Shown here one piece after another: positions 43,164-52,167 of a stretch of DNA of 64,000 bases (its first letter is position 1; every line of letters begins with the position of its first letter). The translations under genes and the position numbers were made by a program. The notes under the pieces are model-generated. The model searched no databases. It had not been told where the DNA came from and worked only from the letters and a program-made list of their open reading frames with translations. The stretch is from Pseudomonadota bacterium (lineage in GTDB: Bacteria; Bdellovibrionota; Bacteriovoracia; Bacteriovoracales; Bacteriovoracaceae). Location: positions 310,001-374,000 of the forward strand of contig JAIYBW010000003.1 of assembly GCA_027488375.1 (NCBI GenBank), read 5' to 3'.

Positions 43164-43621
43164 TGAACAAGAAGATCATCCGTGAGTGGAAAAAAGTTTA
43201 TCGATCAGATTTATCCTATATTGTTTACGAAATGAAGGATCTCGTGAAAGTTCCGGCGATGGTGATACTTGAAGGTGATCTGGGGTCTGGTAAAACCACT
43301 TTTACTCAATTCTTTGTAGGAGAGTCAGATATTCTGAGTCCTACTTATTCAATTCTGTCTGAGACAAAAAATATTATCCATGCGGATCTTTACCGTATAG
43401 AGAAGCAGGAGGAGATTCTTCAATTAGAAATCCCTCTTTACATCGAAGATAAACAGTATTTTTTTGTTGAATGGGGATTAAAATTTTCGAGAAGATTAGT
43501 AAGAGAGTTGCCTGAGACTTGGTCCACTTACTTATTAGAAATAAAAATAAATTCTACCTCCCCTGAGACTGACGAAGGCTTCAGTCGAAACTACACCCTC
43601 TATAGTTTGCATGAAGACTAA
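43163..43621 (+). CDS. tsaE: tRNA t6A biosynthesis ATPase TsaE
   Basis: 152 aa, normal TsaE size. P-loop VILEGDLGSGKTTFTQFF (residues about 32-50), ILSPTYSILSE as switch region, IIHADLYRIEKQEEILQLEI and FFVEWGLKF with the conserved Glu-Trp. It supports the TsaBD complex making threonylcarbamoyl-adenosine at position 37 of ANN-decoding tRNAs. Last gene of the tightly spaced cdaA-to-tsaE run. Confidence 0.95.
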   Translation: MNKKIIREWKKVYRSDLSYIVYEMKDLVKVPAMVILEGDLGSGKTTFTQFFVGESDILSPTYSILSETKNIIHADLYRIEKQEEILQLEIPLYIEDKQYFFVEWGLKFSRRLVRELPETWSTYLLEIKINSTSPETDEGFSRNYTLYSLHED

Positions 43622-43759
43622 CTAAGTTGGTCGGAATTTTTTGCCTCTTTTTGTCGGCCACATCCGTTTTTCTCTTTTTGTCTAAGTGTTCGAATTTACT
43701 TATCTTTTTTCTTGTTTTTCCCGTGTGATAAAAAATTAGAAAACATTCGTAATAAAAAG

Positions 43760-43789
43760 TTGACGTGAGAATTTAGAAAAGGTCATACT
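43760..43789 (+). promoter_or_regulatory. Promoter of the Rrf2-cysteine desulfurase operon
   Basis: TTGACG (43760-43765) and CATACT (43784-43789) are 18 bp apart in the 299-bp gap after tsaE. Transcription would begin near 43796, leaving a leader of about 125 nt. The upstream part of the gap (43622-43750) is T-rich without a clear terminator. Confidence 0.5.
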
Positions 43790-43795
43790 ATTTAG

Positions 43796-43920
43796 GAGAT
43801 ATTTTCAGTCTGATTTGCAGTGAGCGGCAATCAAATTGAATCTACCTTACGGGTGACAAGGATGGTTTAGGAGCCCGATTAAAAAACTTACCAACTTTTT
43901 TGGATTTATGGAGGAAGACA
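43796..43920 (+). promoter_or_regulatory. Structured leader of rrf2 with CsrA-like site
   Basis: The leader contains GTGACAAGGATGG at 43853-43865, where ACAAGGATG (43856-43864) matches the high-affinity CsrA consensus ACARGGAUG. It lies between CGGG (43850-43853) and CCCG (43874-43877), which can pair, and a second GGA is in the same loop. The ribosome-binding site GGAGG at 43910-43914 also contains GGA. It does not match a riboswitch class I can recall. CsrA control is a hypothesis. Confidence 0.35.
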
Positions 43921-44454
43921 ATGAGACTTACATCTAAAGGCCGTTACGCAGTCAGAGCTATGCTTGACCTTACTTTCCACTCAAATGGAAACCCAGTAAG
44001 ACTTCAAGAGATCTCTACAAGACAATCAATCTCTTTACATTATCTTGAGCAGCTTTTCAGAAAGCTACGTACAGGTAAAGTTGTGAAGTCTGTTCGTGGT
44101 CCAGGGGGCGGATATGTTCTATCTCGTTCTATGGATGAAATTTCAATGAAAGACGTTCTAGACTGTGTAGGTGAGAACATTAACCCAGCTAGAGATATCC
44201 TTGGAATTCCAAGCTCTGGTATCGAAATCATGAAAGATGAAGCTGGTAATGAGATTAATGCTGTTGTTGATACAAGAGAATTTAACCTCACTAAGTCTTA
44301 TTTCGAGAATCTTGGTACAATTATGCAAGATTACTTAGCTACAACTACTCTTGGTGATCTTATGAGAAAATCAAAGGGTGCTGAAGCTTTTAATAATGAT
44401 GTTGCAGTAAACACATCAGCTATCCGCACTAATGTTGGTGAAGTAAATCAATAA
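43921..44454 (+). CDS. Rrf2-family regulator (IscR-like, no cluster cysteines)
   Basis: 177 aa from the ATG at 43921, chosen for the GGAGG site and the family start MRLTSKGRYAVRAMLDL. The winged-helix region ISLHYLEQLFRKLR...VKSVRGPGGGYVLSR (about 35-75) is almost that of IscR. Only one cysteine is present (near residue 87, LDCVGENIN); the three that hold the [2Fe-2S] cluster in IscR are not there. The C-terminal 70 residues form an extension ending in a polar tail. It is followed after 3 bp by a cysteine desulfurase, so it likely controls Fe-S or sulfur metabolism. Confidence 0.9.
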   Translation: MRLTSKGRYAVRAMLDLTFHSNGNPVRLQEISTRQSISLHYLEQLFRKLRTGKVVKSVRGPGGGYVLSRSMDEISMKDVLDCVGENINPARDILGIPSSGIEIMKDEAGNEINAVVDTREFNLTKSYFENLGTIMQDYLATTTLGDLMRKSKGAEAFNNDVAVNTSAIRTNVGEVNQ

Positions 44455-44457
44455 GAA

Positions 44458-45633
44458 GTGGATTTAGTTCGTCATTATTTAGATTACAATTCAACATCAC
44501 CACTTTCTCAATCAGTCAAAAGCTGGTTGGTAAGTGGTGATGTTTTTTTTGCCAATCCTTCTTCTCAGCATCATTTAGGCAAGCTTTCAAGAAAATCGAT
44601 TAATCAAGTCACTGAAGCTATCTTAAAAACTTTTTCTCTTGTCCCAATTACTCATAAAATTCTTTTTCACTCCGGTGCATCCGAAGCGTTCTCCAGTTTT
44701 GCTTATTCTTTTGGAGTTTGGTCAAAGCAATCTAAGAAAAAACTTCTCATTTGTTACTCTGATTTGGATCATCCGGCCGTCACTTCACAGGTTAATAAAT
44801 CCTGGGATGAGAATGTTCTTTTTCTTCGCTTGGAGCAGAATCAAGATTTTACTTACAATGATGATAAAAATTTAGCTGAGATTTTACGCTTTAAAAGTGA
44901 TTACCCTGATTTGATTGTTCTTTATCATCATTTATGGGTTCATAATGAGGTTGGTTCTGTAGCCTCTCTTGAAAACTTGAAAAAATTTAAGGCCATTCAA
45001 GATCTTTTCATCCATGTTGATTCAGTCCAGGCACCAGGGAAAATACCAGATTGGAAAGTCTTAAGTGTAGGTGATATTTTTACTTTCTCGGCCCACAAGT
45101 TTGGTGCTCTTAAAGGTGTCGGTTTTAGTATCTACTCTTCATCTCTAGTTCTCCTTCCATTTATAACCGGTGGAGGCCAGCAGGCCTTAAGGTCTGGTAC
45201 AGAGAATGCTATGGGGGTTAAATCAATAGAACTTGCCCTTAATGACTTGGCCCTTATTGATTTTAAAATTAATTTCTCCCGCAAAGCTCGATTAGAAGAA
45301 CTCCTCTCTAAAGAACTTAGTGGGATAGGAGCAGTCCTCTCATCTGATTCTAAGATTTCAAATTCCAATACAATTTATTTTTATTTCCATCGCATTTCAT
45401 CCGATGTGGCCCTTGCCCTTTTTGATCTTAATGGATTGATGATTTCTGCAGGTTCAGCTTGCTCTAGTGGGGCCGCCAAACCTTCTGCTGTGCTCATGCA
45501 TAAAGGCCTGAGTGCTTATGCAAAAAATGGCCTTCGTCTTTCATTACCTTTTAATTTAAATGAAGCTGAATTAAGTGATATTGAGAATAAGCTAAAAATT
45601 ATATTTAATAAAATTCGTGAAACAAACTTCTGA
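44458..45633 (+). CDS. Cysteine desulfurase (IscS/NifS family)
   Basis: 391 aa with a GTG start at 44458. A PLP enzyme that removes sulfur from cysteine for Fe-S clusters or tRNA thiolation. It has HYLDYNSTSPLSQSV at the N-terminus, FHSGASEAFSSF, the PLP lysine in FTFSAHKFGALKGVGF, and the persulfide loop MISAGSACSSGAAKPS near residue 334, group I style. IscU and IscA genes are absent from the neighbourhood. The preceding Rrf2 gene overlaps its operon context, matching the iscR-iscS order. Confidence 0.93.
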   Translation: MDLVRHYLDYNSTSPLSQSVKSWLVSGDVFFANPSSQHHLGKLSRKSINQVTEAILKTFSLVPITHKILFHSGASEAFSSFAYSFGVWSKQSKKKLLICYSDLDHPAVTSQVNKSWDENVLFLRLEQNQDFTYNDDKNLAEILRFKSDYPDLIVLYHHLWVHNEVGSVASLENLKKFKAIQDLFIHVDSVQAPGKIPDWKVLSVGDIFTFSAHKFGALKGVGFSIYSSSLVLLPFITGGGQQALRSGTENAMGVKSIELALNDLALIDFKINFSRKARLEELLSKELSGIGAVLSSDSKISNSNTIYFYFHRISSDVALALFDLNGLMISAGSACSSGAAKPSAVLMHKGLSAYAKNGLRLSLPFNLNEAELSDIENKLKIIFNKIRETNF

Positions 45634-45648
45634 AAAAATTGGTCCTCA

Positions 45649-46425
45649 ATGGGAATGTTAGAAAGAATTAAAAAAAGACAATTTGATGGGTTCAGAGATT
45701 TTGTTTCTAATCTTGAAACCACTGGTTTTAGAAGCCGTTCTCATATTCTTTCTCTGGCCATTCTTGAAGACCCTATCTACATGACTTATGTCGTAAAAAA
45801 CATTAAAGGCTTTAAAGATTTTCTCAATCTCCCGGGGCACGAGATAGAACTCGTACTCAGCACCCAACAGCAGGTGCCTCATATCTTTGCCAAGTCTCTT
45901 CATGGTGAGGATGATCATTTAATTAATTCCCTGAAATCTACAATCCCACATTTCTTTTCTAGGCTTAAAGATGAGCTTAATTATGTTCAAAATATTCTAA
46001 ACTCTGAAAAAGAGGGAGCGATTTTCCATCTGCTGAAAATAGTTCGGAGTCTCCAGGCAGATGAGAAGATTGAAGGCTTTTATTGGCAATTGCCTCCAGT
46101 CGAAGTGTTTCATCCACGAACTTTTAAAGATGGTGATGTGTCTCTCTTTTTTGATTCTGGAGTGCTTGCAGCCCAAGGGCCTTATTTAAAATCTCAAAGA
46201 GAGGGCGCCTGGAAGCATTACTATGATAATGGAAAGCTCTTTGCTGAAGGAGAGTATGTTAATGGCGAAAAGACCGGTGAGTGGACTTATTATTTTATAA
46301 CTGGTTCCCTAAAGTCTCGTGGTCAATTTAAGCATGATCTCAAGGTTGGTTCTTGGCAGGAGTGGGACCGTGCAGGAGTTGAGAATTTAATAGTTTATAA
46401 AGAGGATCAGTCCTCTTCAAATTGA
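45649..46425 (+). CDS. Unknown protein with MORN-like C-terminal repeats
   Basis: 258 aa. The first 160 residues are an unrecognised, mostly helical domain. The C-terminus (about 170-250) has three MORN_2-type repeats: QREGAWKHYYDNGKLFAEGEY, then EKTGEWTYYFITGSLKSRGQF, then LKVGSWQEWDRAG. Such repeats form beta-hairpins used in membrane or protein contacts. No signal peptide, so probably cytoplasmic. It is 15 bp after the cysteine desulfurase and convergent with the next gene, overlapping by 19 bp. Confidence 0.75.
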   Translation: MGMLERIKKRQFDGFRDFVSNLETTGFRSRSHILSLAILEDPIYMTYVVKNIKGFKDFLNLPGHEIELVLSTQQQVPHIFAKSLHGEDDHLINSLKSTIPHFFSRLKDELNYVQNILNSEKEGAIFHLLKIVRSLQADEKIEGFYWQLPPVEVFHPRTFKDGDVSLFFDSGVLAAQGPYLKSQREGAWKHYYDNGKLFAEGEYVNGEKTGEWTYYFITGSLKSRGQFKHDLKVGSWQEWDRAGVENLIVYKEDQSSSN

Positions 46426-47039
46426 ACATCGTCTGAAATTTGCACGCCATCGACGAGTCTCTCTATTTTATCTTCAATAAATTCAAAAGATATAGTTTCA
46501 AGACCTTCATAAATTTCATTAAAAGCTATCGTGATAGTTTTTGGAGCAATCTCCATCAGGGAGTTTAAATAATAGTGCTCTCCAAACAGAGAAATCGCTT
46601 GATCATCAGAGTTGAGATGACGGAAATCAGCTTCATCAATGAGAGGGTTATGGGAAGTGTTCTTGACTATAATGGCACCCTGGATTTTCTCCCTAGGCAG
46701 GTCTTTAGTTGTTCCCCACGTGGCCAGAGGGAAATAGTCTAAATGAAAGGTGGAATTTCCATATGTAAGCCTTCTTGGAATCAAAAGTTTACTTATGAAG
46801 CGACGCGTCGTGTCGTCTTTTGCCTTCTTGGCCAACTTTTCGGCCAGGGAAGCGTCCTCAATTCTAATAATATAGTGTCCCGGATGCTTCGTTGATCGGA
46901 ACAGGATAAATTGAAAAGCTACGCTAAAGAGGGTGAAAAGTTTCTGCTGATTAAGGTGAATATGCTTACTTGGATGTTCGACAAGGGCTTTGACGGCTTC
47001 GTAGAGTGTTGATTTATCTAAGTCTTTCTTGCTGTTCAT
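46407..47039 (-). CDS. Unknown cytoplasmic protein
   Basis: 210 aa, no signal peptide or transmembrane helix. The chain alternates charged helices (LAEKLAKKAKDDTTRRFISKLL) with beta-like segments (TFHLDYFPLATWGT, GAIIVKNTSHNP) and ends in an acidic tail. I recognise no family. It is transcribed divergently from fusA and convergently with the MORN-like gene. Confidence 0.65.
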   Translation of the reverse strand: MNSKKDLDKSTLYEAVKALVEHPSKHIHLNQQKLFTLFSVAFQFILFRSTKHPGHYIIRIEDASLAEKLAKKAKDDTTRRFISKLLIPRRLTYGNSTFHLDYFPLATWGTTKDLPREKIQGAIIVKNTSHNPLIDEADFRHLNSDDQAISLFGEHYYLNSLMEIAPKTITIAFNEIYEGLETISFEFIEDKIERLVDGVQISDDVQFEED

Positions 47040-47099
47040 GACCTAAATATTTCGTTTAAAATTCATCTTTTGGCAATAAGCAAAAATGACTTAAAAAAA

Positions 47100-47129
47100 T
47101 TGACTAATCTTGGACCGTTCCATTATGAT
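47100..47129 (+). promoter_or_regulatory. Promoter of fusA
   Basis: TTGACT (47100-47105) and TATGAT (47124-47129) are separated by 18 bp, predicting a start near 47136 and a leader of about 48 nt with GGAG before the ATG. Confidence 0.7.
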
Positions 47130-47183
47130 GCAGGCTAAAATTTTACCTTATTTTAAGAACCTTCAACTATTTTTGGAGTCCAG

Positions 47184-49349
47184 ATGATTGAGAAGAACTT
47201 ACCAAAAACCAGAAACATTGGGATATCGGCCCACATTGACTCTGGTAAGACCACGCTTTCTGAGCGTATCCTTTTTTATTGTGACAAAATTCACAAAATT
47301 GAAGACGTTAAAGGCGGTGGTGCCGGGGCTACCATGGATCACATGGAGCTTGAGAAAGAAAAAGGGATCACAATTACTTCAGCTGCTACGACTGTAGAGT
47401 GGGAAGGGGTTGGAAGTAATGGAATCACTTTCGCAGAGGGTGATCAAAAGAATATCAAAATCAATTTGATTGATACTCCGGGACACGTGGACTTCACTGT
47501 TGAAGTTGAGCGTTCTCTCAGAGTTCTTGATGGTGCTATTCTTGTTCTTTGTTCAGTGGCAGGTGTTCAGTCTCAGTCAATCACAGTTGACCGTCAGATG
47601 AAGCGTTACCGCGTTCCTCGTCTTGCTTTCTTAAATAAGATGGACCGTATGGGTGCAAATGCATTTAACGGTGTAAAATCTCTTCGTGAGAAGCTTGGGC
47701 ATAATGCTGTTCTTATGCAGTTACCTATCGGTGCTGAAGAGAACTTTAAAGGTTGTATCGACCTTATCACAATGAAGGCTTATTTCTTTGATGGTGATAA
47801 TGGCGAAAATGTTAGAGAAGAAGCTATCCCAGCTGAGCTTGCAGATAATGCAGCTAAAGCACGTGAGGAAATGCTAGATGTTGTTTCAGCTTTTGATGAC
47901 GCTATGATGGAAGCGATTCTTGATGGTGAAGACATCTCAGAAGAGCAAATTCACGCAGCTGTTAGAAAAGGTGTGAACTCACTTCAATTTACTCCAGTTT
48001 TCCTTGGATCTGCTTTTAAAAATAAAGGTGTTCAATTGCTTTTAAATGCAGTTGCTCGCTATTTACCTTCTCCAGTTTCTTGTGAGAAACCAAAAGCCAT
48101 TGATTCAAAAACAAATACAAAAGTTGATCTTAACCCAGATAAAGATCTTCCACTTGTTTGTATGGCGTTCAAGATTACTGACGAACAATTTGGTCAGTTA
48201 ACATATACTCGTATTTACCAAGGGACTCTGAACAAGGGTGAAACTCTAGTTAATACTCGTACGAAAAAACGCGTTCGTGTTGGCCGTATCGTGCGCATGC
48301 ACGCTAACGACAGAGAGAATATCGATTCAGCATCAGCTGGTGATATCATTGCCATGATTGGTGTAGATTGTGCGTCTGGTGATACTTTCGTATCTGAAGA
48401 TGGAAATCTAGAGCACCTTTCTTGTGAAGGAATGCATATTCCTATACCGGTAATTGAGCTTTCAATTAAAGCTAAGGAAAAAGATTCTCAAGCTCGTATG
48501 TCTAAAGGTCTTCAACGCTTTATTAAAGAAGATCCTACATTCCATCTTTTCACAGACGAAGAATCTGGTGAAACTCGTATCGCTGGTATGGGTGAGCTTC
48601 ACCTTGAGATTTATGTTGAGCGTTTAAAGCGTGAGTATAAAGCTGAGGTTGAAGTTGGTGCTCCACAGGTTAACTACCGTGAGACAATCCGTTCTGAAGC
48701 TAAATTTGAATATACTCATAAGAAGCAGTCAGGTGGTTCGGGTCAATTTGGTAAAGTTGCCGGTAAGATTGTTCCTCTTCCAGCTGATAAGAAAGAAAAA
48801 GATGATCAAGTGTTCCGTTTCGTTAATGAAATTAAGGGTGGTGTGATTCCAAACGAATTCATCCCTTCTTGTGAAAAAGGTTTCAACGACGTAATGAACA
48901 AAGGTCCTCTTGCAGCTTTCCCAGTGATTGATGTTCAGGCCCATCTTCAAGATGGTCAGGCCCATGATGTTGACTCTTCGGATATTGCTTTCCGAATTGC
49001 AGCTCGTATGGCCATGAGACAAGCTATTAAAGATGCAAACCCAGTTCTTCTTGAGCCAATCATGAAAGTTGAAGTTGAAACTCCAAATGATTACCAAGGT
49101 TTTGTTATTGGTGACCTTTCTTCACGCCGTGGTGTGATCCTTGGTTCTGAAACAACTGATACTGGTGATGCAATCATTAATGCTCACGTTCCACTTTCTG
49201 AAATGTTTGGATACGCAACAGTTCTTCGTTCAGGTACAGCTGGTAAGGCCGGTTATACTATGGAATTCGCGAAGTATGAGCCATGTCCTTCTTTCGTTCA
49301 GGATAAAGTTATCGCTGAAAGAAAAGATAAACTAGCTGAGCGTGACTAG
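47184..49349 (+). CDS. fusA: Elongation factor G, spd/mitochondrial EF-G1-like
   Basis: 721 aa, about 20 longer than E. coli EF-G. G1 is [15 protein letters not shown] (Ser replaces Ala of AHIDAGKTT). It also has [32 protein letters not shown], and [33 protein letters not shown] is the wording of mitochondrial EF-G1 and the spd EF-G group (spirochaetes, planctomycetes, some deltaproteobacteria). An insert of about 15 residues lies between the TTVEWEG strand and INLIDTPG. Domain IV and V motifs ([32 protein letters not shown]) are complete. It catalyses ribosomal translocation. It is not in a str operon; a promoter and terminator make it monocistronic. Confidence 0.96.
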   Translation: MIEKNLPKTRNIGISAHIDSGKTTLSERILFYCDKIHKIEDVKGGGAGATMDHMELEKEKGITITSAATTVEWEGVGSNGITFAEGDQKNIKINLIDTPGHVDFTVEVERSLRVLDGAILVLCSVAGVQSQSITVDRQMKRYRVPRLAFLNKMDRMGANAFNGVKSLREKLGHNAVLMQLPIGAEENFKGCIDLITMKAYFFDGDNGENVREEAIPAELADNAAKAREEMLDVVSAFDDAMMEAILDGEDISEEQIHAAVRKGVNSLQFTPVFLGSAFKNKGVQLLLNAVARYLPSPVSCEKPKAIDSKTNTKVDLNPDKDLPLVCMAFKITDEQFGQLTYTRIYQGTLNKGETLVNTRTKKRVRVGRIVRMHANDRENIDSASAGDIIAMIGVDCASGDTFVSEDGNLEHLSCEGMHIPIPVIELSIKAKEKDSQARMSKGLQRFIKEDPTFHLFTDEESGETRIAGMGELHLEIYVERLKREYKAEVEVGAPQVNYRETIRSEAKFEYTHKKQSGGSGQFGKVAGKIVPLPADKKEKDDQVFRFVNEIKGGVIPNEFIPSCEKGFNDVMNKGPLAAFPVIDVQAHLQDGQAHDVDSSDIAFRIAARMAMRQAIKDANPVLLEPIMKVEVETPNDYQGFVIGDLSSRRGVILGSETTDTGDAIINAHVPLSEMFGYATVLRSGTAGKAGYTMEFAKYEPCPSFVQDKVIAERKDKLAERD

Positions 49350-49372
49350 TCTTTGATTAAATTTCTTCCAAG

Positions 49373-49402
49373 AGGGCCAGGTTATCCTGGCCCTTTTGTT
49401 TT
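49373..49402 (+). terminator. Intrinsic terminator after fusA
   Basis: AGGGCCAGG (49373-49381) pairs perfectly with CCTGGCCCT (49386-49394) around TTAT, followed by a T-rich tail. Confidence 0.92.
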
Positions 49403-49442
49403 TGTATTAGTTTTACTAATATGATGTAAAAGGAAAACTTTT

Positions 49443-50333
49443 ATGATTGAAACATCCCAACTCCAAGTCCTCATTGCGTTATCCCACAATGAAAATATAT
49501 CCAAAGCTGCTGAAGAACTTAATGTTACCCAGTCGGCAGTTTCCCAGGCACTAAAAAATCTCGAGACCAAAGTTGAATTCCCCATCGTTGCAAGGCAGGG
49601 TAAAGCTGTTACTTTGACTGACAATGGACGAAGACTTGCCAAGGTCGCAAAACAATATTTTAAAAGAATAGAAGAAACAATTGAGCAAATTCACCTAGAG
49701 AATCATGAGATTAAAGGAAAAATTCATGTGGGTTCTCTTTATGGACTTGGTAAAACATGGCTCTCGAGCAGGATGCTTGATTTTCTTACGAATTATCCCC
49801 AGCTCGAAGTAAAGGTCTCAATGGATTTTCCAGAAAATCTCATTAAGAAATTTGAACAGCATGAGATTGATTGTCTGATTCTTCCTGAGCACTTGGTTCC
49901 GGCCATTGCGGAGAAAAAAGATCTGCACTCTGAGCATACAACTCTTGTTTTTCCTGAAAAATTTAAAATAAATGCGAAGTCTGATTTAAAAGAAATTCTG
50001 TCTCATCCGATTATTTTTTATGATAATCACGACCCCAATTTTTTTAGATGGTGCAGAGAAAAATTTGGTGTTGTTCCCCGCAATTTAAAACCAAGGCTTG
50101 TCGTGAATTCATTCGGTCAGATGCTTCATGCTGTCGATGAGGGATTAGGGATCGCGGTCGTTCCCACTCATGTGTTGAAAAGATCAATTCAAAGAAAAAA
50201 TATCGCGACGGTGGATAAAGATTTTGAAGTCTTTTCTAATAAGGTGTCGTTTGCCTTTCATGCTGATGATGGAGAAAACTACAAAATTAATGAACTTTAC
50301 AAGTTTTTATTAAAGGCTGCTCGGGACATATGA
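49443..50333 (+). CDS. LysR-family transcriptional regulator
   Basis: 296 aa. N-terminal winged helix: LQVLIALSHNENISKAAEELNVTQSAVSQALKNLE (residues 8-42), the LysR signature. The C-terminal periplasmic-binding-protein-like effector domain (about 90-290) has GKIHVGSLYGLGKTWLSSRML and GQMLHAVDEGLGIAVVPTHVL. Its ligand and targets are unknown. It starts just after the fusA terminator and overlaps cca by 4 bp (ATGA), so it may be read together with cca and the GNAT. Confidence 0.93.
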   Translation: MIETSQLQVLIALSHNENISKAAEELNVTQSAVSQALKNLETKVEFPIVARQGKAVTLTDNGRRLAKVAKQYFKRIEETIEQIHLENHEIKGKIHVGSLYGLGKTWLSSRMLDFLTNYPQLEVKVSMDFPENLIKKFEQHEIDCLILPEHLVPAIAEKKDLHSEHTTLVFPEKFKINAKSDLKEILSHPIIFYDNHDPNFFRWCREKFGVVPRNLKPRLVVNSFGQMLHAVDEGLGIAVVPTHVLKRSIQRKNIATVDKDFEVFSNKVSFAFHADDGENYKINELYKFLLKAARDI

Positions 50334-51526
50334 GTTTTAAACAGGAGATATTCCTTCGCTCTCTACCTCGTGAATGGATAGATGTTCACTCTGTGATTTC
50401 ATCACTTGGTTTTATCCCAACTCTTGTTGGGGGGAGTGTGAGAGATTTTATCCTTTTTGAAAAACTTGGAAATGATTGGGACATAGAGCTGACTCATCCT
50501 CATCTCTCTTTTAATAAAGATTATTGGAAAAATTTGGGGAAGGACCTCTCTCAATTGGGAAAGGTTTCCTATCTTCCGTTCGAAGTCATCAGACTAGAAT
50601 TTAACCAGATTCATTTTGAATTTTCACCCCCTCGCAAAGAGACTTTTTTAAACGACTGGGCAAATCTTGGGCACAGCAATTTTGAGGCGACCTTTGATTG
50701 GCAAATGGATTTCAAAGAGGCAGTTCTCAGACGAGATTTTACGATTAATGCAATGGGGATAAGATTTACAAATAAAACCTCCGTGGAATTTCTTGATCCA
50801 TTGAATGGAGAGTCACATCTCTTAAATAAGCTCCTCTATCCTTGTGGACCAGATTTTCAAAAAGATTCGGTCCGATTTTTAAGGGCCTTTAGATTTAAAA
50901 GAAAGTTAGGTCTAGATTTCAGTCAGGACTTAATAAATACTCTCAATAATATGCCAGTGACTCGACTTGCGAGTCATTATTTCTGGGAAGAACTGCAGAA
51001 ATCCCAAGCACCGAAAGACATGCTATATGACCTTCTTCAGTGGATAAATAATGATCAGGAACTTATCCATTTTATCGACCGTGATAAGCTCCTAGAGAGC
51101 TGGTCAGAGTTTTCCACTGCGCTCATTGATCAGACTGGACATGATTACTGGATGATCGCCTTTGAGTGGGTGAATATTTCATCTCAAGATTGGCAGGAAA
51201 ATTTTAAGTTGAGCAAAGATCAATCTGTCAGATTATCGAGATGGGTGGCCCAGACTAAAAAGATGGTGACACTTAGACCTGAATCATTACAAGGGGAATT
51301 TGAAGCGATTCTAAATCATGAAGATTTTAGTCTTGTTTTTGATTGGTATTTTACCACAAAACAGCTGGCCCAGAAAAAAACGACTTCTCAAGTTTTGAAA
51401 TTTCTAGATATGAAAATTCCTGATTGGTCTTTCCTATTTAAAATTGAGATGCCAAATGATGTCAAACATATCGATCCTCCTTTAAGATCAAAATATCAGG
51501 TTTGGAATTTATGTCAGCGTATTTAA
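50330..51526 (+). CDS. cca: tRNA nucleotidyltransferase/poly(A) polymerase family (CCA-adding)
   Basis: 398 aa. A class II nucleotidyltransferase: LVGGSVRDFILFEKLGNDWDIEL (Gly-Gly-x-Val-Arg-Asp and the Asp-x-Asp metal pair, near residues 31-55), the template region VLRRDFTINAMGIRF, VEFLDPLNGESHL and DSVRFLRAFRFKRKLG. The helical tail (about 230-398) has no HD phosphohydrolase motif. It could add CCA to tRNA or act as a poly(A) polymerase; the family cannot be split by eye. Overlaps the LysR gene upstream and the GNAT gene downstream. Confidence 0.9.
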   Translation: MSFKQEIFLRSLPREWIDVHSVISSLGFIPTLVGGSVRDFILFEKLGNDWDIELTHPHLSFNKDYWKNLGKDLSQLGKVSYLPFEVIRLEFNQIHFEFSPPRKETFLNDWANLGHSNFEATFDWQMDFKEAVLRRDFTINAMGIRFTNKTSVEFLDPLNGESHLLNKLLYPCGPDFQKDSVRFLRAFRFKRKLGLDFSQDLINTLNNMPVTRLASHYFWEELQKSQAPKDMLYDLLQWINNDQELIHFIDRDKLLESWSEFSTALIDQTGHDYWMIAFEWVNISSQDWQENFKLSKDQSVRLSRWVAQTKKMVTLRPESLQGEFEAILNHEDFSLVFDWYFTTKQLAQKKTTSQVLKFLDMKIPDWSFLFKIEMPNDVKHIDPPLRSKYQVWNLCQRI

Positions 51527-52038
51527 TTGTGAATGGTCTTGATCCTTATTTGCACAGTTTTGATTATCATCATCAGATGAGTGATATTTTTTTTGAATCC
51601 TCCACAAAAAAAGATTTTCTTAACTTAAAAGAAAAAAAGGCCTTTGCCTGGAAATATTTGGATTTTTATATAACTCATTATCCACAATATTTGTGGGTGG
51701 CCTTAGATGGACAGAAAGTGCTGGGATATATTTTAGGTATGCCCTTTACGCTGGATAGCAGTCTTTATTCGATTCAGCCTCATCTTAAAAAATTTGAATA
51801 CCTCTATTCAGATTTTCCCGCCCATCTTCATATTAATTGCCATCATGAGGCCCGTGGCAAAGGTGTCGGTGGAAAGCTCATCCAGCGTTTTATTGTGCAA
51901 GTTAAAGATCTTGGGCTTAATGGAGTTCACATCATGACAGGTGCTGAATCTCGAAACAGAGATTTTTATATTAAATTAGGATTTCACTTTGAAATGATTC
52001 AAGATGGAGTCTCTTTTATGGGTCTTAATCTTAAGTAA
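51511..52038 (+). CDS. GNAT-family N-acetyltransferase
   Basis: 175 aa from the ATG at 51511 (a TTG at 51502 would add three residues); it overlaps cca by 16 bp. Acetyl-CoA-binding motif: LHINCHHEARGKGVGGKLIQRFI (Arg/Gln-x-x-Gly-x-Gly pattern), followed by HIMTGAESRNRDFYIKLGF. The preceding LWVALDGQKVLGYILGMPF is the beta4 region. The substrate is unknown; other members of this shape modify proteins, sugars or antibiotics. Confidence 0.88.
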   Translation: MSAYLIVNGLDPYLHSFDYHHQMSDIFFESSTKKDFLNLKEKKAFAWKYLDFYITHYPQYLWVALDGQKVLGYILGMPFTLDSSLYSIQPHLKKFEYLYSDFPAHLHINCHHEARGKGVGGKLIQRFIVQVKDLGLNGVHIMTGAESRNRDFYIKLGFHFEMIQDGVSFMGLNLK

Positions 52039-52112
52039 TTGAAATTGTGTGGTCGAGAGCGTTCTTTCAGTGTGTGAAGTAAGTAAGAATTGGCCTAGTT
52101 TTCAAATAAACT

Positions 52113-52140
52113 TTGACAGTATTGGTCTACGAGTCATAAC
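52113..52140 (+). promoter_or_regulatory. Promoter of mltA
   Basis: A perfect -35 TTGACA (52113-52118) and CATAAC (52135-52140) are 16 bp apart, predicting a start near 52147, about 21 nt before the ATG. Confidence 0.55.
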
Positions 52141-52167
52141 CTTTTTTAACACTGAATTTGAGAGGAT

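Noticed and set aside
48729-49097. 122-aa ORF antisense to fusA
   Set aside because: Overlaps conserved EF-G domain IV coding sequence; no ribosome-binding site or family resemblance.
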